From CAZNNH01 sp964574335 (GTDB lineage: Bacteria > Acidobacteriota > Vicinamibacteria > Fen-336): a stretch of DNA of 49,845 nucleotides. The notes beneath the pieces were generated by a model, which ran no database searches, was not told the origin of the DNA, and worked only from the letters and a program-made list of their open reading frames with translations. Positions 34,778-44,839 of the stretch are shown piece by piece; the first letter of the stretch is position 1; each line of letters starts with the position of its first letter. Where the stretch lies: contig CAZNNH010000031.1 of assembly GCA_964574335.1 (NCBI GenBank), positions 1 to 49,845 on the forward strand, written 5' to 3'. The position numbers and the translations under genes were made by a program.

Positions 34778-35856
34778 GACAGCACCTCGACCGGGTCGCC
34801 GTCGGCGATCTGGGTGTTGCCCGCCACCACCACCCGCTCCCCGAGCGACAGCTCTCCGGTCACCGTCACCCGGTCCCCGCTCAGGTCGCCCAGCTCGACC
34901 GGGACCCGGCGCGCCCGGCCGTCGCGGATCACGAAGACCGCCGGCTGGCTCGAGCCCGGGTTGACGACGGCCCGCAGCGGGACGGCCAACGCCTGGGCCG
35001 CCGCCGTCTCCAGGATCAGCTCGGCGGTCATCCCGGCAGCCAGGCCCGGCGCCGGCTCGAGGGCAACGATCACGGGAAACAGGTGGCCCGGTCCGACCGC
35101 CGCCCGAGCCACCGAGGTGATCCGCGCGGAGGCGCTCTGCCGCGCGAAGGGCAGCTCCACGCTGGCGGCCTGGCCCTCCCGGAGCCCGGGCGCCACCGAC
35201 TCGGGGACCTCGACCCGAAGCTCGATCCCGCCATCGCCCGAGATCTCGACGACCGGCACCCCCGGCTGGGCCAGCTCACCCGGCTCGAGCATCACGGCGG
35301 TGATCGTTCCCGAGAACGGCGCCTCCAGGGTGGCCTCGTCGAGCAGCCGCTGGGCGTCGGCGAGCTGGGCGCGTGCCGCGTCGAGGGCGGCGCGCACGGC
35401 GTCGCTGCCGGCCACCACGTGCTCGAGCTCCTCGCCGGTCGCGGCCTTGACGGAGGCGAGGTGCGCCACCCGCCGCCGGTCGCGCTCCGCCTGCTCGAGC
35501 CGCACCTCCAGCTCGGCCACGGCGGCCTGGGCGGAGTCGACGGCGTTTCGGAACCGCGGGCTCTCCAACGCGGCCAGCGGCTGCCCCTCCCGCACGTGGT
35601 CCCCGATCTCGACGTCTCGGCGCAAGAGCCGCTCCGGCACCGGGAAGGACAGGGCGGCTCGCCGTGCCGAACGGGTTACGCCCGAGAAGCGCACGCTTCG
35701 GGTGGTGGTGGCCGCCTCCACCGTTGCGGCGCGCACCGGAAAGGCCTTCCGCTGGCCCTGGGTCGGCTCCTTGGGGTCCGGCCATGCCCACAGGCCGAGG
35801 GCTCCGCCCAGAAAGGCGAGACCGAGGATCGTGGCGAAGCGCTGTTCTCGTCCCAT
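34774..35856 (-). CDS. RND efflux membrane-fusion protein (HlyD/AcrA-like)
   Basis: A 360-residue periplasmic adaptor. An N-terminal membrane anchor (about 9-26) is followed by the beta-barrel/lipoyl half-motif RDVEIGDHVREGQPLAALESPRF, a coiled-coil hairpin (about 100-165), the second lipoyl half EAPFSGTITAVMLEPGELAQPG, and the barrel and proximal domains with AVPLRAVVNPG and RRVPVELGDLSGDRVTV. It links the inner-membrane RND pump to the outer-membrane channel. AGGAG lies 9 nt before the ATG. It overlaps the RND gene by 4 bp and follows a TetR gene across the assembly gap, so TetR-MFP-RND-OMF is one operon. Confidence 0.92.
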   Translation of the reverse strand: MGREQRFATILGLAFLGGALGLWAWPDPKEPTQGQRKAFPVRAATVEAATTTRSVRFSGVTRSARRAALSFPVPERLLRRDVEIGDHVREGQPLAALESPRFRNAVDSAQAAVAELEVRLEQAERDRRRVAHLASVKAATGEELEHVVAGSDAVRAALDAARAQLADAQRLLDEATLEAPFSGTITAVMLEPGELAQPGVPVVEISGDGGIELRVEVPESVAPGLREGQAASVELPFARQSASARITSVARAAVGPGHLFPVIVALEPAPGLAAGMTAELILETAAAQALAVPLRAVVNPGSSQPAVFVIRDGRARRVPVELGDLSGDRVTVTGELSLGERVVVAGNTQIADGDPVEVLS

Positions 35857-35882
35857 TCTTCCGTTCTCCTAGGGAGTATTAA

Positions 35883-35982
35883 NNNNNNNNNNNNNNNNNN
35901 NNNNNNNNNNNNNNNNNNNNNNNNNNNNNNNNNNNNNNNNNNNNNNNNNNNNNNNNNNNNNNNNNNNNNNNNNNNNNNNNNN
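35883..35982. other. scaffold gap of 100 N
   Basis: Exactly 100 N between the TetR stop and the start of the membrane-fusion protein gene. Nothing can be said about what is missing; a small gene or part of the promoter could be lost. Confidence 0.95.
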
Positions 35983-35990
35983 AAGGCGCC

Positions 35991-36593
35991 CTAGTCCTGG
36001 GGCCGAATACCCTCCAGGAAGATCCTCATGGCGTCCTGCAGATACGCCGAGTCGATGTCCTCCGGGATCCCCGTGGTGTCGAAGCTTCGGAGGAAGTGGC
36101 CCGAGTCCTGGAACCAGTGATGGGCGATGCCGATGAAGACCATCAGCGCGAAGCGCGCGTCGATGTCGCGCCGGAGCCGCCCCTCTTCTTGGCCCTGCTT
36201 GAGCTTGGCAACGGCCGCCGCCATCAGCTCGCGATCCATCTCGGCGCACTCCGGGTCCTGCTCCAGGAAGATCCAGGCCAGGATCCGGACCAGTTGGGGG
36301 TTCTCCTTGAGGAAGCCGAAGTAGTACTTCATCGAGTCCTCGAGGAGCTGTGGTGAGGGAGGGAAGTCCTCGAGCATCCGAAGCTGCCCTTCCGCGTAGG
36401 CCGAGAAGCGCCGCATCTTGACCTCGCGCCAGAGCCCTCCCTTGGAGCCGAAGTGGTGGTGGATCAGGCTCTTGGTCACGCCGGCCCGGTTCGCGATCTC
36501 GCTGAGGGGGGTGTTGCCGAAGCCCTTGGCGACGAAGACTTCCTCGGCGGCCTCCAGGATGGCGGCTCGGGTGGCGTCGGGGTCTCGCGTCAT
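35991..36593 (-). CDS. TetR/AcrR-family transcriptional regulator
   Basis: A 200-residue repressor. The HTH domain reads RAAILEAAEEVFVAKGFGNT then LSEIANRAGVTKSLIHHHFGSKGGLWREV. The ligand-binding domain that follows is all-helical with an AHHWFQDSGHFLR segment. It should repress its own operon with the efflux genes downstream and be released by a pump substrate. ATG at 36593 is chosen because GAGG lies 9 nt upstream and a palindrome sits just ahead; TTG at 36629 would place translation inside that palindrome. The 3' end abuts the N gap. Confidence 0.9.
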   Translation of the reverse strand: MTRDPDATRAAILEAAEEVFVAKGFGNTPLSEIANRAGVTKSLIHHHFGSKGGLWREVKMRRFSAYAEGQLRMLEDFPPSPQLLEDSMKYYFGFLKENPQLVRILAWIFLEQDPECAEMDRELMAAAVAKLKQGQEEGRLRRDIDARFALMVFIGIAHHWFQDSGHFLRSFDTTGIPEDIDSAYLQDAMRIFLEGIRPQD

Positions 36594-36609
36594 GAACAGC
36601 GCCTCATAA

Positions 36610-36629
36610 TAGACCGGTCGGCCAGTCAA
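36610..36629. promoter_or_regulatory. candidate TetR operator
   Basis: On the minus strand TTGACTGGCCGACCGGTCTA is an imperfect inverted repeat (7 of 10 positions) with the 8-bp palindrome GACCGGTC inside. It resembles TetR/AcrR operators, covers the TTGACT and adjacent TATTAT of a likely promoter, and ends 17 bp before the chosen tetR ATG. It also lies upstream of the divergent helicase gene. Confidence 0.45.
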
Positions 36630-36790
36630 TATGGCATGGGCGGATCTTGGCCGTCAAGGTCGACCTGACGGCATCGAGCCCTCGACACCCGGCGAAAGGA
36701 GGGCACGCGCGACTGACAGCCGGCCTCCGCTTGCGGCCCAGGGCGTCGCCCGCTACGCTGCGGCGAACTGCTTCGAAGGCCCTTGGAACG

Positions 36791-39535
36791 ATGACCGCCG
36801 GGTCCCGGATCCTGTTCCTGCGCGACTGCTACGAGGCCGACAACCGCGAGTCGGCGGTCTTCGACCTGAGCTCCGAGACGGTCCGCCACCTCCAGGTCCC
36901 GCTGATGGGGGGTGAGTTCCTTTGCGGGGCCATCGACCGCATCCCCATCGACCGCCAGGCCGCCCTCGCCGCCCAGGCCGAGCTCCAGCTCAAGCAGGCG
37001 GAGAAGCGCCTGGTCCTGGGGGCCTTCGTCCTGGCGGGCTGGCTCCCGCCACCACGCGTCGGCGCCAGGCGCCGTCGTCTGCTGGCGCCCCTGCTGCTGT
37101 TGCCCGCCACCATCGAGGACGCGGAGCCCTATGCCTTCGTGCGGGCCGACCCCGACCAGGCCCGGCTCAACAGCCGGGTCCTGGCCGCGCTCGAGGACGC
37201 CGAGGCCGATGCCGCGCTGGACGAGCTCGCCGAGCGGCTCCCGGGGCTGCCCCTTCCCAAGGAGCGCGGCGACGAGCTGGGATGGGCGCTCCTCGAGGTG
37301 TTCCCGAGCCTGGACGTCTCGCCGCTGTCGCGCTACCCGGAGACGCTGGATCGGGACGCCCTGCTGGCAGCCATCCCCGCCGAGGGGCCGATCCGGGTGC
37401 TCCCCGCCGTGGCGCTCTTGCTGGCGCCGGTCTCGCCCGACACCCGTCACGTGCTGGCCGAGCTGGCCACGCTGGCTGGCAAGGGCCACTTCTCCGCGCC
37501 CCTGTCCCGGCTCATCGCGCCGGGACGGGAGCCCCCGAGAAGGCCGGAGCCGATCCGGCTGCAGGCCCCGACCACGCTCTCCGGAGCCCAGAGAAGGGTG
37601 CTGCAGAGCTGTGCGTCGTCGCCGCTGTCGCTGATCATCGGGCCCCCGGGCACCGGCAAGACCCACACAGTGGCGGCGGCGGCGTTGGACCACGCGCTGC
37701 GAGGCCAGTCGGTGCTGGTGGCGGCGCGCACCGAGCAGGCGGTGGACGTTCTCGAGGCCAAGCTCTCGGAGCTGTCGGGAAAAGACCTGCTGATGCGGGG
37801 TGGGCGCGGCGAGCCGGCCGGACGCCCCGCCGACACGGTGGACCGCCTCCTGCAAGGACTGGAATCCACCGCCGAAGAGGACGCTGAGGCCGCCGTCCGG
37901 GAGCGGCACGCCGCGACCACCGCCCTGGAGCGGCAGACGGAGCGTCTGGCCCGGGCCCTGGAGCGACGGGCGCGGCGCGAAGAGCGCTGGGGGTTGCTCC
38001 AGGTGGCGGCGGAAAGGCCGGGGTGGGCCGGCTTCTTCGCTCGCCACCGCCTGCGTCTGGCCGAGTGGAGGCTCTCGAGGCGGCCGCCATACTGGGACCA
38101 GATGGAGACGTACCAGGCCCTGCTGGAGAGCCTCGGCCGCGCCCGGGCCGCCGAGCTGGCGGCGCGGGTCCGCTTCTACAGGCAGCGGGCCCTGGAGGAG
38201 CGGCGCGCCGACCTGGTGGCGCTGGGCCGGGCGCTGCGCTCCCGCACCAAGCGCCGGCTTCACCAGTACTTCGAAGCCGTCGACCGACGCACGCTGCTGG
38301 GCGTCTTCCCGATCTGGCTCACCACCATCGCCGACGTCGGGGAGCTGCTGCCGTTCCAGGCCGAGCTGTTCGACCTGGCCATCGTCGACGAGGCCACCCA
38401 GTGTGATCCCGCCAGCGTCCTGCCGGTGCTGCAGCGGGCCCGGCGGGCGGCCGTGACCGGCGACCCGAAGCAGCTCCGGCACGTCTCGTTTCTGTCGGAC
38501 GCGCGTCTTCATCGGATCGCCGAGCGCCACCAGGTCCTTCCGGAGACCCGGGACGAGCTGCACTACCGCAACCGCAGCGCCCTCGACCTGGCCAGCGCGG
38601 CGATCGGCTCCCAGCGTCAGGCGGCGATGCTGGACGAGCACTTCCGGTCCCTGCCGCCGCTGATCGCCTTCTCCAACCGGCACTTCTACGAGGGCCGGCT
38701 CAAGGTGATGACCCAGCGGCCGGAGACGGTGAGGCGCCCGTGCCTCGACCTGCGCCAGGTCAAGGGCCGCCGTCGCGACAACGGCGTCAACCACGAGGAG
38801 GCCGAGGCCGTAATCGCCGAGCTGGCAGCGCTTGTCTCGGCCGAAGCGGCGCTCGAAGGGAGCGTGGCCCAGACCATCGGCGTCCTGTCGCCGTTTCGCG
38901 AGCAGGTGGACCACATCGCCTCGCTGGCGGCCAAGCGGCTGGCCGGCCCGGCGCTGCTCGCCCATCAGGTGCGCATCGCCACCCCCTACGGGTTTCAGGG
39001 GGAAGAGCGGGACGTGATGCTGCTCTCGCTGGCGGTCGATGACTCGTCGCCGGCGGGCTCCTTCCGCTTCCTGGCCCGCGACGACGTCTTCAACGTGTCC
39101 GTCACCCGAGCCCGCCACCGTCAGGTGGTCTTCTGCTCCCTGCGCGAGGCGCGAAAGGCGCCCGGCTGGCTCGGCCTCTACCTCGAGGACGTCGCCGGCG
39201 TCCCGACCACGCGCCACGCCGGACCGGGCGACGCCGATGCGTTTGCTGAAGAGGTCGCCGCAGCCCTCACCGCCGAGTCCTGCCGGTGCTTCGTGGCCTT
39301 CCCGGTGGCGGGAGCCGAGATCGATCTGGTCGTGGAGCGCGGCGGGAGAAGCCTCGGGATCGACCTGGTGGGGGCGCCGGGGCGCTTCCACCAGGCGTTT
39401 CGCCTGGAGCGCTACCGCACCCTGAAGCGAGCCGGCCTCCGCCTCTTCCCCCTCTCGCTGTCGGCCTGGCGCCGGGACCGTTCCGGCTGTGTCGCGGCCG
39501 TGCTCCGGTGGCTGGGGTCGGTCAGGCGAGGTTGA
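36791..39535 (+). CDS. UPF1-like superfamily 1 helicase with a C-terminal nuclease-like region
   Basis: A 914-residue protein. After an N-terminal helical/beta region of unknown role (1-255), helicase core 1 opens with LSGAQRRVLQSC and Walker A GPPGTGKTHT (K290). A long charged coiled coil (about 355-470) interrupts the core. Motif II is VDEATQCDP (about 533-541), then TGDPKQLRHV, and core 2 has LDEHFRSLPPLIAFSN, TPYGFQGEERDVM and NVSVTRARH. The last 120 residues contain AGAEIDLVVERGGRSLGIDLVG, resembling the D-x-V...D/E core of PD-(D/E)XK or Vsr-like nucleases, though the usual glutamate-x-lysine is not clear. AAA_11/AAA_12 helicases of this type act in RNA/DNA repair or defence. The ATG has a weak GGAA upstream; the longer open frame is not coding-like. 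Confidence 0.85.
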   Translation: MTAGSRILFLRDCYEADNRESAVFDLSSETVRHLQVPLMGGEFLCGAIDRIPIDRQAALAAQAELQLKQAEKRLVLGAFVLAGWLPPPRVGARRRRLLAPLLLLPATIEDAEPYAFVRADPDQARLNSRVLAALEDAEADAALDELAERLPGLPLPKERGDELGWALLEVFPSLDVSPLSRYPETLDRDALLAAIPAEGPIRVLPAVALLLAPVSPDTRHVLAELATLAGKGHFSAPLSRLIAPGREPPRRPEPIRLQAPTTLSGAQRRVLQSCASSPLSLIIGPPGTGKTHTVAAAALDHALRGQSVLVAARTEQAVDVLEAKLSELSGKDLLMRGGRGEPAGRPADTVDRLLQGLESTAEEDAEAAVRERHAATTALERQTERLARALERRARREERWGLLQVAAERPGWAGFFARHRLRLAEWRLSRRPPYWDQMETYQALLESLGRARAAELAARVRFYRQRALEERRADLVALGRALRSRTKRRLHQYFEAVDRRTLLGVFPIWLTTIADVGELLPFQAELFDLAIVDEATQCDPASVLPVLQRARRAAVTGDPKQLRHVSFLSDARLHRIAERHQVLPETRDELHYRNRSALDLASAAIGSQRQAAMLDEHFRSLPPLIAFSNRHFYEGRLKVMTQRPETVRRPCLDLRQVKGRRRDNGVNHEEAEAVIAELAALVSAEAALEGSVAQTIGVLSPFREQVDHIASLAAKRLAGPALLAHQVRIATPYGFQGEERDVMLLSLAVDDSSPAGSFRFLARDDVFNVSVTRARHRQVVFCSLREARKAPGWLGLYLEDVAGVPTTRHAGPGDADAFAEEVAAALTAESCRCFVAFPVAGAEIDLVVERGGRSLGIDLVGAPGRFHQAFRLERYRTLKRAGLRLFPLSLSAWRRDRSGCVAAVLRWLGSVRRG

Positions 39536-39568
39536 CGGCAGGCGTCGGCCGCCACCGCCGCTGTTTCC

Positions 39569-39597
39569 TTGACAGGGGTCGGCCGCCCGCCTAGGCT
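39569..39597 (+). promoter_or_regulatory. sigma-70-type promoter of the symporter operon
   Basis: A full TTGACA at 39569-39574, 17-base spacer, TAGGCT at 39592-39597, about 70 nt before the ATG at 39667. This is the best promoter in the window and supports TTGACA-N17-TAGNCT as the housekeeping form here. Confidence 0.6.
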
Positions 39598-39666
39598 TGC
39601 TCTCCGACCGAACCGCCTCGGGACGCCCACCGGCCCGAGCGCGCCGTGAGCCCCCGAGGAGAGCCC

Positions 39667-41510
39667 ATGAACCTGCACTGGGTCGACATCACCGTCCTGC
39701 TGGTCTACTTCGCTGCCATGATCGGCATCGGCGTGGCCGTGGTGCGCCGCGCCTCCAAGGACATCTCGTCCTACTTCCTGGCCGGCCACACCATCCCGTG
39801 GTACGTGCTCGGCATGTCCAACGCCTCGGCGATGTTCGACATCACCGGGACCATGTGGCTGGTCTACAACATCTTCGTCTATGGGATGAAGGGGATCTGG
39901 CTGCCCTGGCTGTGGCCGACCTTCAACCAGATCTTCCTGATGGTCTACCTGTCGGTCTGGATCCGGCGCTCCAACGTGCTGACCGGCGCCGAGTGGATGA
40001 CGGTGCGGTTCGGGAAGGGGCTCGGCGCCGAGTTGTCGCGGATGATCGTGGTGGTCTTCGCGCTGATCAGCGTGGTCGGCTTCATTGCCTACGACTTCCA
40101 GGGGATGGGCAAGTTCACCAAGGTCTTCTTCCCCTGGGACTGGTCGCCCAACACCTACGGCGCCGTCATCATGGCGGTCACCGCCACCTACGTGCTGCTG
40201 GGCGGCATGATCAGCGTGGTGCTCACCGATCTCGCCCAGTTCGTGATCATGGCGTTGTGCTCCCTGTTCATCGCGGTCATCGCCATGGGGCGGGTCACCC
40301 CCGAGATACTGGAGAAGGTGGTCCCGCAGGGCTGGCTGGGGGTGTGGCCAACGGCGTCGCTGAACCTCGACTGGTCCAGCCTGATCCCCACCCTGGAGGG
40401 CAACATCGCCCGGGACGGCTACGGCTTCTTCGCCTTCTTCTTCGTGGCCATGCTCTTCAAGGGGGTGCTGGTCTCGGCGGCCGGTCCGGCCCCCAACTAC
40501 GACATGCAGCGGATCCTGGCCGCCAAGACGCCGCGCGAGTCGGCGCTGATGAGCGCGGTGGTCTCGGCGGCGCTGATGCCCCGGTGGTGGATGATCGGCG
40601 GCATCACGGTGCTGGCCCTGGTCGGTCTGGGCCCCCAGTTCGCCACCATGCCGGCGGCCGACTTCGAGATGGTGCTGCCCTGGGTGATCCAGGAGTACAT
40701 CCCGGTGGGCCTGCTCGGCCTGCTGCTGGCCGGTCTGCTCTCCGCCTTCATGTCCACCTTCAGCGCCACCCTGAACGCCGGCGGCGCCTACCTGGTCAAC
40801 GACCTCTACAAGCGCTACATCAAGACCGACGCCACGCCCCGGCACTACGTCTGGGCCGGCTGGATCGCCCAGATCATGATCCTCGCCCTGGGCGTCTTCT
40901 TCGGGACGATGGCGACCTCGATCAACCAGGTCACGCTCTGGATCGTCAGCGCGCTGTGGGGCGGCTACACCGCCCCCAACATCCTCAAGTGGCACTGGTA
41001 CCGGTTCAACGGCCACGGCTACTTCTGGGGGATGCTGGGAGGCCTCTTGTCGGCGGCGCCGTTCACGATCCCGCAGGTCGCGGAGGCGCTGATGCCGAAC
41101 GTGGCCCCGGACCTGCGCCCGTTCTGGGGCTTCCCGTTTATCGTGGTGATCTCGCTGGTCTTCTGTGTGGTCGGCTCGCTGCTCACCAAGCCGGAGCCGG
41201 AGGAGGATCTGAAGCGCTTCTACAAGCGCACCCGGCCGTGGGGCCTCTGGGGCCCGATCCGCGACAAGGTGTTGGCCGAGGACCCGAGCTTCCAGCCCAA
41301 CCGCGGCTTCTGGCGCGACGCGGTCAACGTCGTGGTGGCCATGGCGGCCCAGATGACGCTGGTGACGATCCCCCTCTACATGGTGCTCTGGCACATGAAG
41401 GGCCTGTGGATCTCGGTGCTGATCCTGCTGGTGACGGCGTTCATCCTGAAGCTCAACTGGTACGACAAGCTGGCCAGCGAGTCCGACTGGCAGGCTACGG
41501 AAGCCCAGTG

Positions 41511-41511
<1 letters not shown>
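39667..41511 (+). CDS. sodium:solute symporter (SSS) family transporter
   Basis: A 614-residue SSS (TC 2.A.21) secondary transporter with thirteen or more membrane helices and the LeuT fold. Family text includes the start DITVLLVYFAAMIGIGV, SSYFLAGHTIPWYVLGMSNASAMFDITG (sodium and substrate site region), YVLLGGMISVVLTDLAQFVIM and LLAGLLSAFMSTFSATLNAGGAYLVNDLYKRY. It imports a sugar, amino acid or carboxylate with sodium; the DUF1080 partner favours a sugar or keto-glycoside. GAGGAG precedes the ATG by 5 nt. Its TGA shares a base with the next ATG, so the two genes are translationally coupled. Confidence 0.92.
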
Positions 41512-42146
<635 letters not shown>

Positions 42147-42149
42147 GGC

Positions 42150-43772
42150 TCAGCGGCTGCTGGGGAGCTGCTTGAAGAAGTCGTTGCCCTTGTCGTCGAC
42201 CAGGATGAAGGCCGGGAAGTCCTCGACCTCGATCTGGTAGATCGCCTCCATCCCCAGCTCCGGGTACTCCAGAAGCTCCACCTTCTTGATGTTCTCCTTG
42301 GCCAGCACCGCCGCCGGTCCGCCGATCGAGCCGAGGTAGAAGCCGCCGTGCTTCCGGCAGGCGTCGGTCACCTGCTGGCTGCGGTTGCCCTTGGCGATCA
42401 TCACCATCGACCCGCCATGGGACTGGAACAGGTCGACGTAGGGGTCCATGCGGCCGGCGGTGGTGGGACCGAACGAGCCGGAGGCCAGGCCTTCCGGGGT
42501 CTTGGCCGGGCCCGCGTAGTAGACGGGGTGGTCCTTCAGGTACTGGGGCATCGGCTCGCCACGGTCCAGCCGCTCCTTGATCCTGGCGTGGGCGATGTCG
42601 CGCGCCACCACGATGGTCCCGGTGAGCGACAGCTCGGTGGCCACCGGGTGCTTGCCGAGCTCGGCCAGGACCTCCGCCATCGGCCGGTTCAGGTCGATCT
42701 GCACCTTGGCCTTGTGCCTCGCCCCCCGGTACTTCTCGGGCAGGAAGCGGATCGGGTCGCGCTCCAGCTCCTCCAGCCACAGGCCGTCACGGTCGATGCG
42801 GGCCTTGATGTTGCGATCGGCGGAGCAGGAGACGCCCATCCCGATCGGGCACGAGGCGCCGTGCCGGGGCAGACGGATCACCCGGGCGTCGAGGGCGAAG
42901 TACTTGCCGCCGAACTGGGCGCCGATGCCGGTCTTGTGGGCCGCCTCCAGCAGCCTCGCCTCCAGCTCGAGGTCGCGGAACGCCTGGCCGTCGGCGTTCC
43001 CGCCGGTGGGCAGGCCGTCGAGGTAGCGGGCGCTGGCCAGCTTGACGGTCTTCAGGCAGGCCTCCGCCGAGGTCCCGCCGATCACGAAGGCCAGGTGATA
43101 GGGGGGGCAGGCGGCGGTGCCCAGCGTCTTCATCTTCTCGGTCAGGAACCTCTCCAGGCTCTCCGGGTTGAGCAGGGCCTTGGTCTCCTGGAACAGGTAG
43201 GTCTTGTTGGCCGAGCCACCGCCCTTGGCCAGCATCAGGAAGTGGTACTCCATCCCCGACGTGGCATAGATGTCGATCTGGGCCGGCAGGTTGCTGCCCG
43301 AGTTCTTCTCCTCGTAGAGGGTGAGCGGCACGGTCTGTGAGTAGCGCAGGTTCTCCTTCTGGTAGGTCTCGAAGATGCCCCGGGTCAGGTACTCCTCGTC
43401 CTTGACGCTGGTGAAGACGCGCTCCCCCTTCTTGGCCACGATGGTGGCGGTGCCGGTGTCCTGGCACATCGGCAGGGTGAAGTCGGCGGCGACCACCGCG
43501 TTTCGGAGCATCGCCAGCGCCACCCCCCGGTCGTTGGGTGAGGCCTCGGGGTCTTCGAGGATGGCCGCCACCTGCTGGAGGTGGGAGCTGCGGTAGAGGA
43601 AGGAGACGTCGCGGAAGGCCTCTCGGGCGATCCGGGTCAAGGCCTCGGGTGCCACCTTGAGCACCTCGACTCCGTCGAAGCGCGCCACGGAGACGTGCTC
43701 GCTGTCGAGCTGCCGGTAGCGGGTCTTGTCGGGTCCGAGCGGGAACGGCTCCTGGTAGCGGAACTCGGCCAT
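42150..43772 (-). CDS. fumA: class I (iron-sulfur) fumarate hydratase
   Basis: A 540-residue single-chain class I fumarase, interconverting fumarate and malate with a labile [4Fe-4S] cluster. Cluster cysteines are recognisable in TLPMCQDTGTATI, GTAACPPYHLAF and CPIGMGVSCSADRN. The C-terminal half has GTIVVARDIAHARIKERLDRGE, SFGPTTAGRMDPYVDLFQSHGGSM and MIAKGNRSQQVTDAC. Length matches FumA/FumB-type enzymes, in contrast to two-subunit archaeal/clostridial forms. The ATG has AAGGAGG 5 nt upstream, and TAAACT (43817-43812) is a plausible -10. It is divergent from htpX and convergent with the DUF1080 gene. Confidence 0.95.
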   Translation of the reverse strand: MAEFRYQEPFPLGPDKTRYRQLDSEHVSVARFDGVEVLKVAPEALTRIAREAFRDVSFLYRSSHLQQVAAILEDPEASPNDRGVALAMLRNAVVAADFTLPMCQDTGTATIVAKKGERVFTSVKDEEYLTRGIFETYQKENLRYSQTVPLTLYEEKNSGSNLPAQIDIYATSGMEYHFLMLAKGGGSANKTYLFQETKALLNPESLERFLTEKMKTLGTAACPPYHLAFVIGGTSAEACLKTVKLASARYLDGLPTGGNADGQAFRDLELEARLLEAAHKTGIGAQFGGKYFALDARVIRLPRHGASCPIGMGVSCSADRNIKARIDRDGLWLEELERDPIRFLPEKYRGARHKAKVQIDLNRPMAEVLAELGKHPVATELSLTGTIVVARDIAHARIKERLDRGEPMPQYLKDHPVYYAGPAKTPEGLASGSFGPTTAGRMDPYVDLFQSHGGSMVMIAKGNRSQQVTDACRKHGGFYLGSIGGPAAVLAKENIKKVELLEYPELGMEAIYQIEVEDFPAFILVDDKGNDFFKQLPSSR

Positions 43773-43863
43773 CTCTGCCTCCTTGCTCGTGTTCCCCCGG
43801 CCGGGGGGCCTAGTTTACCCCCTCGCCCCGGGATCGGCTTCGCGCGCCCACGGCGTGGACCGC

Positions 43864-43869
43864 TATAAT
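43864..43869 (+). promoter_or_regulatory. consensus -10 TATAAT upstream of htpX
   Basis: A perfect TATAAT in GC-rich DNA, 62 nt before the htpX ATG. No -35 match is present at the right distance, so an alternative sigma factor or activator may be involved; htpX genes are often heat-shock controlled. Confidence 0.5.
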
Positions 43870-43931
43870 CAAACCAAGGGGGGGACCCGGGGGAGCCGCC
43901 CCTGTTTGGCGAGAAAAGGAGAGTCGTTCCG

Positions 43932-44834
43932 ATGCTGAGACGTGCCTTCGTGTTCTTTGCCGTCAACGCCGCCGTCATCATCACCCTCTCGGTGCTGCTG
44001 AACCTGCTGGGGGTGCGCCCCTACCTGAGCGCCCAGGGGATGAGCTACCAGGGGCTCCTGATCTTCTGCGCCGTCTTCGGCGTGGGGGGCTCGTTCATCT
44101 CGCTGCAGATCTCGCGGTGGTCGGCCAAGCGCGCGATGGGTGTGGCCCTGATCGATCCGAACCGGCCCGGTGGCTCCGTCGAGGCGCGCCTGGTGGACCG
44201 GGTCCAGTCGCTGTGCAGCCGGGCCGGGCTGCGCACCCTCCCCGAGATCGGCGTCTACAGGAGCCCCGAGGTCAACGCCTTCGCCACCGGGCCGAGCAAG
44301 GAACGGGCGCTGGTGGCGGTCTCCACCGGCCTCCTGGAGCGCATGGACGACGAGGCGGTCGAGGGGGTGCTGGGGCACGAGATCACACACATCACCAACG
44401 GCGACATGGTGACGATGGCGCTGGTGCAGGGGGTGGTGAACACGTTCGTGATGTTCTTCGCCCGGGTGATCGCCCAGATCCTGGACCAGTTCCTGCGCGA
44501 CGACCGGGGGCGCGGGGGGTTGGGCTTCTTCGGCTACTTCATCGCCGTCATGGTGCTGGAGGGGGCGCTGTTCATGCTCGCCTGGCCGATCATCGCCGCC
44601 TTCTCCCGCTTCCGCGAGTACCGTGCCGATCGCGGCTCGGCCCAGCTCACCAGCGCCGGCACCATGATCCACGCTCTTGAGACGCTGGCCCGCAACACCG
44701 GCCACTTCGACAAGAACGACACCGCCATCGCCGCCTTCAAGATCCAGGGCGGCGGCGGCGGCTTGTGGGCCAAGCTGATCTCCACCCACCCGCCGATCCC
44801 GGCCCGCATCGAAGCGCTGAGCCGGGGAATCTAA
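43932..44834 (+). CDS. htpX: membrane zinc metalloprotease HtpX (M48)
   Basis: A 300-residue M48B integral-membrane protease, of normal length. Two N-terminal helices (about 6-27 and 38-58) are followed by the zinc motif HEITH (H149, E150, H153), two further helices (about 160-182 and 198-222) and the third ligand E229 in EYRADRG. It degrades misfolded membrane proteins together with FtsH. AAGGAG lies 10 nt before the ATG and a TATAAT box is upstream. The stop is immediately followed by the 134-bp repeat array. Confidence 0.96.
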   Translation: MLRRAFVFFAVNAAVIITLSVLLNLLGVRPYLSAQGMSYQGLLIFCAVFGVGGSFISLQISRWSAKRAMGVALIDPNRPGGSVEARLVDRVQSLCSRAGLRTLPEIGVYRSPEVNAFATGPSKERALVAVSTGLLERMDDEAVEGVLGHEITHITNGDMVTMALVQGVVNTFVMFFARVIAQILDQFLRDDRGRGGLGFFGYFIAVMVLEGALFMLAWPIIAAFSRFREYRADRGSAQLTSAGTMIHALETLARNTGHFDKNDTAIAAFKIQGGGGGLWAKLISTHPPIPARIEALSRGI

Positions 44835-44839
44835 GCCTC

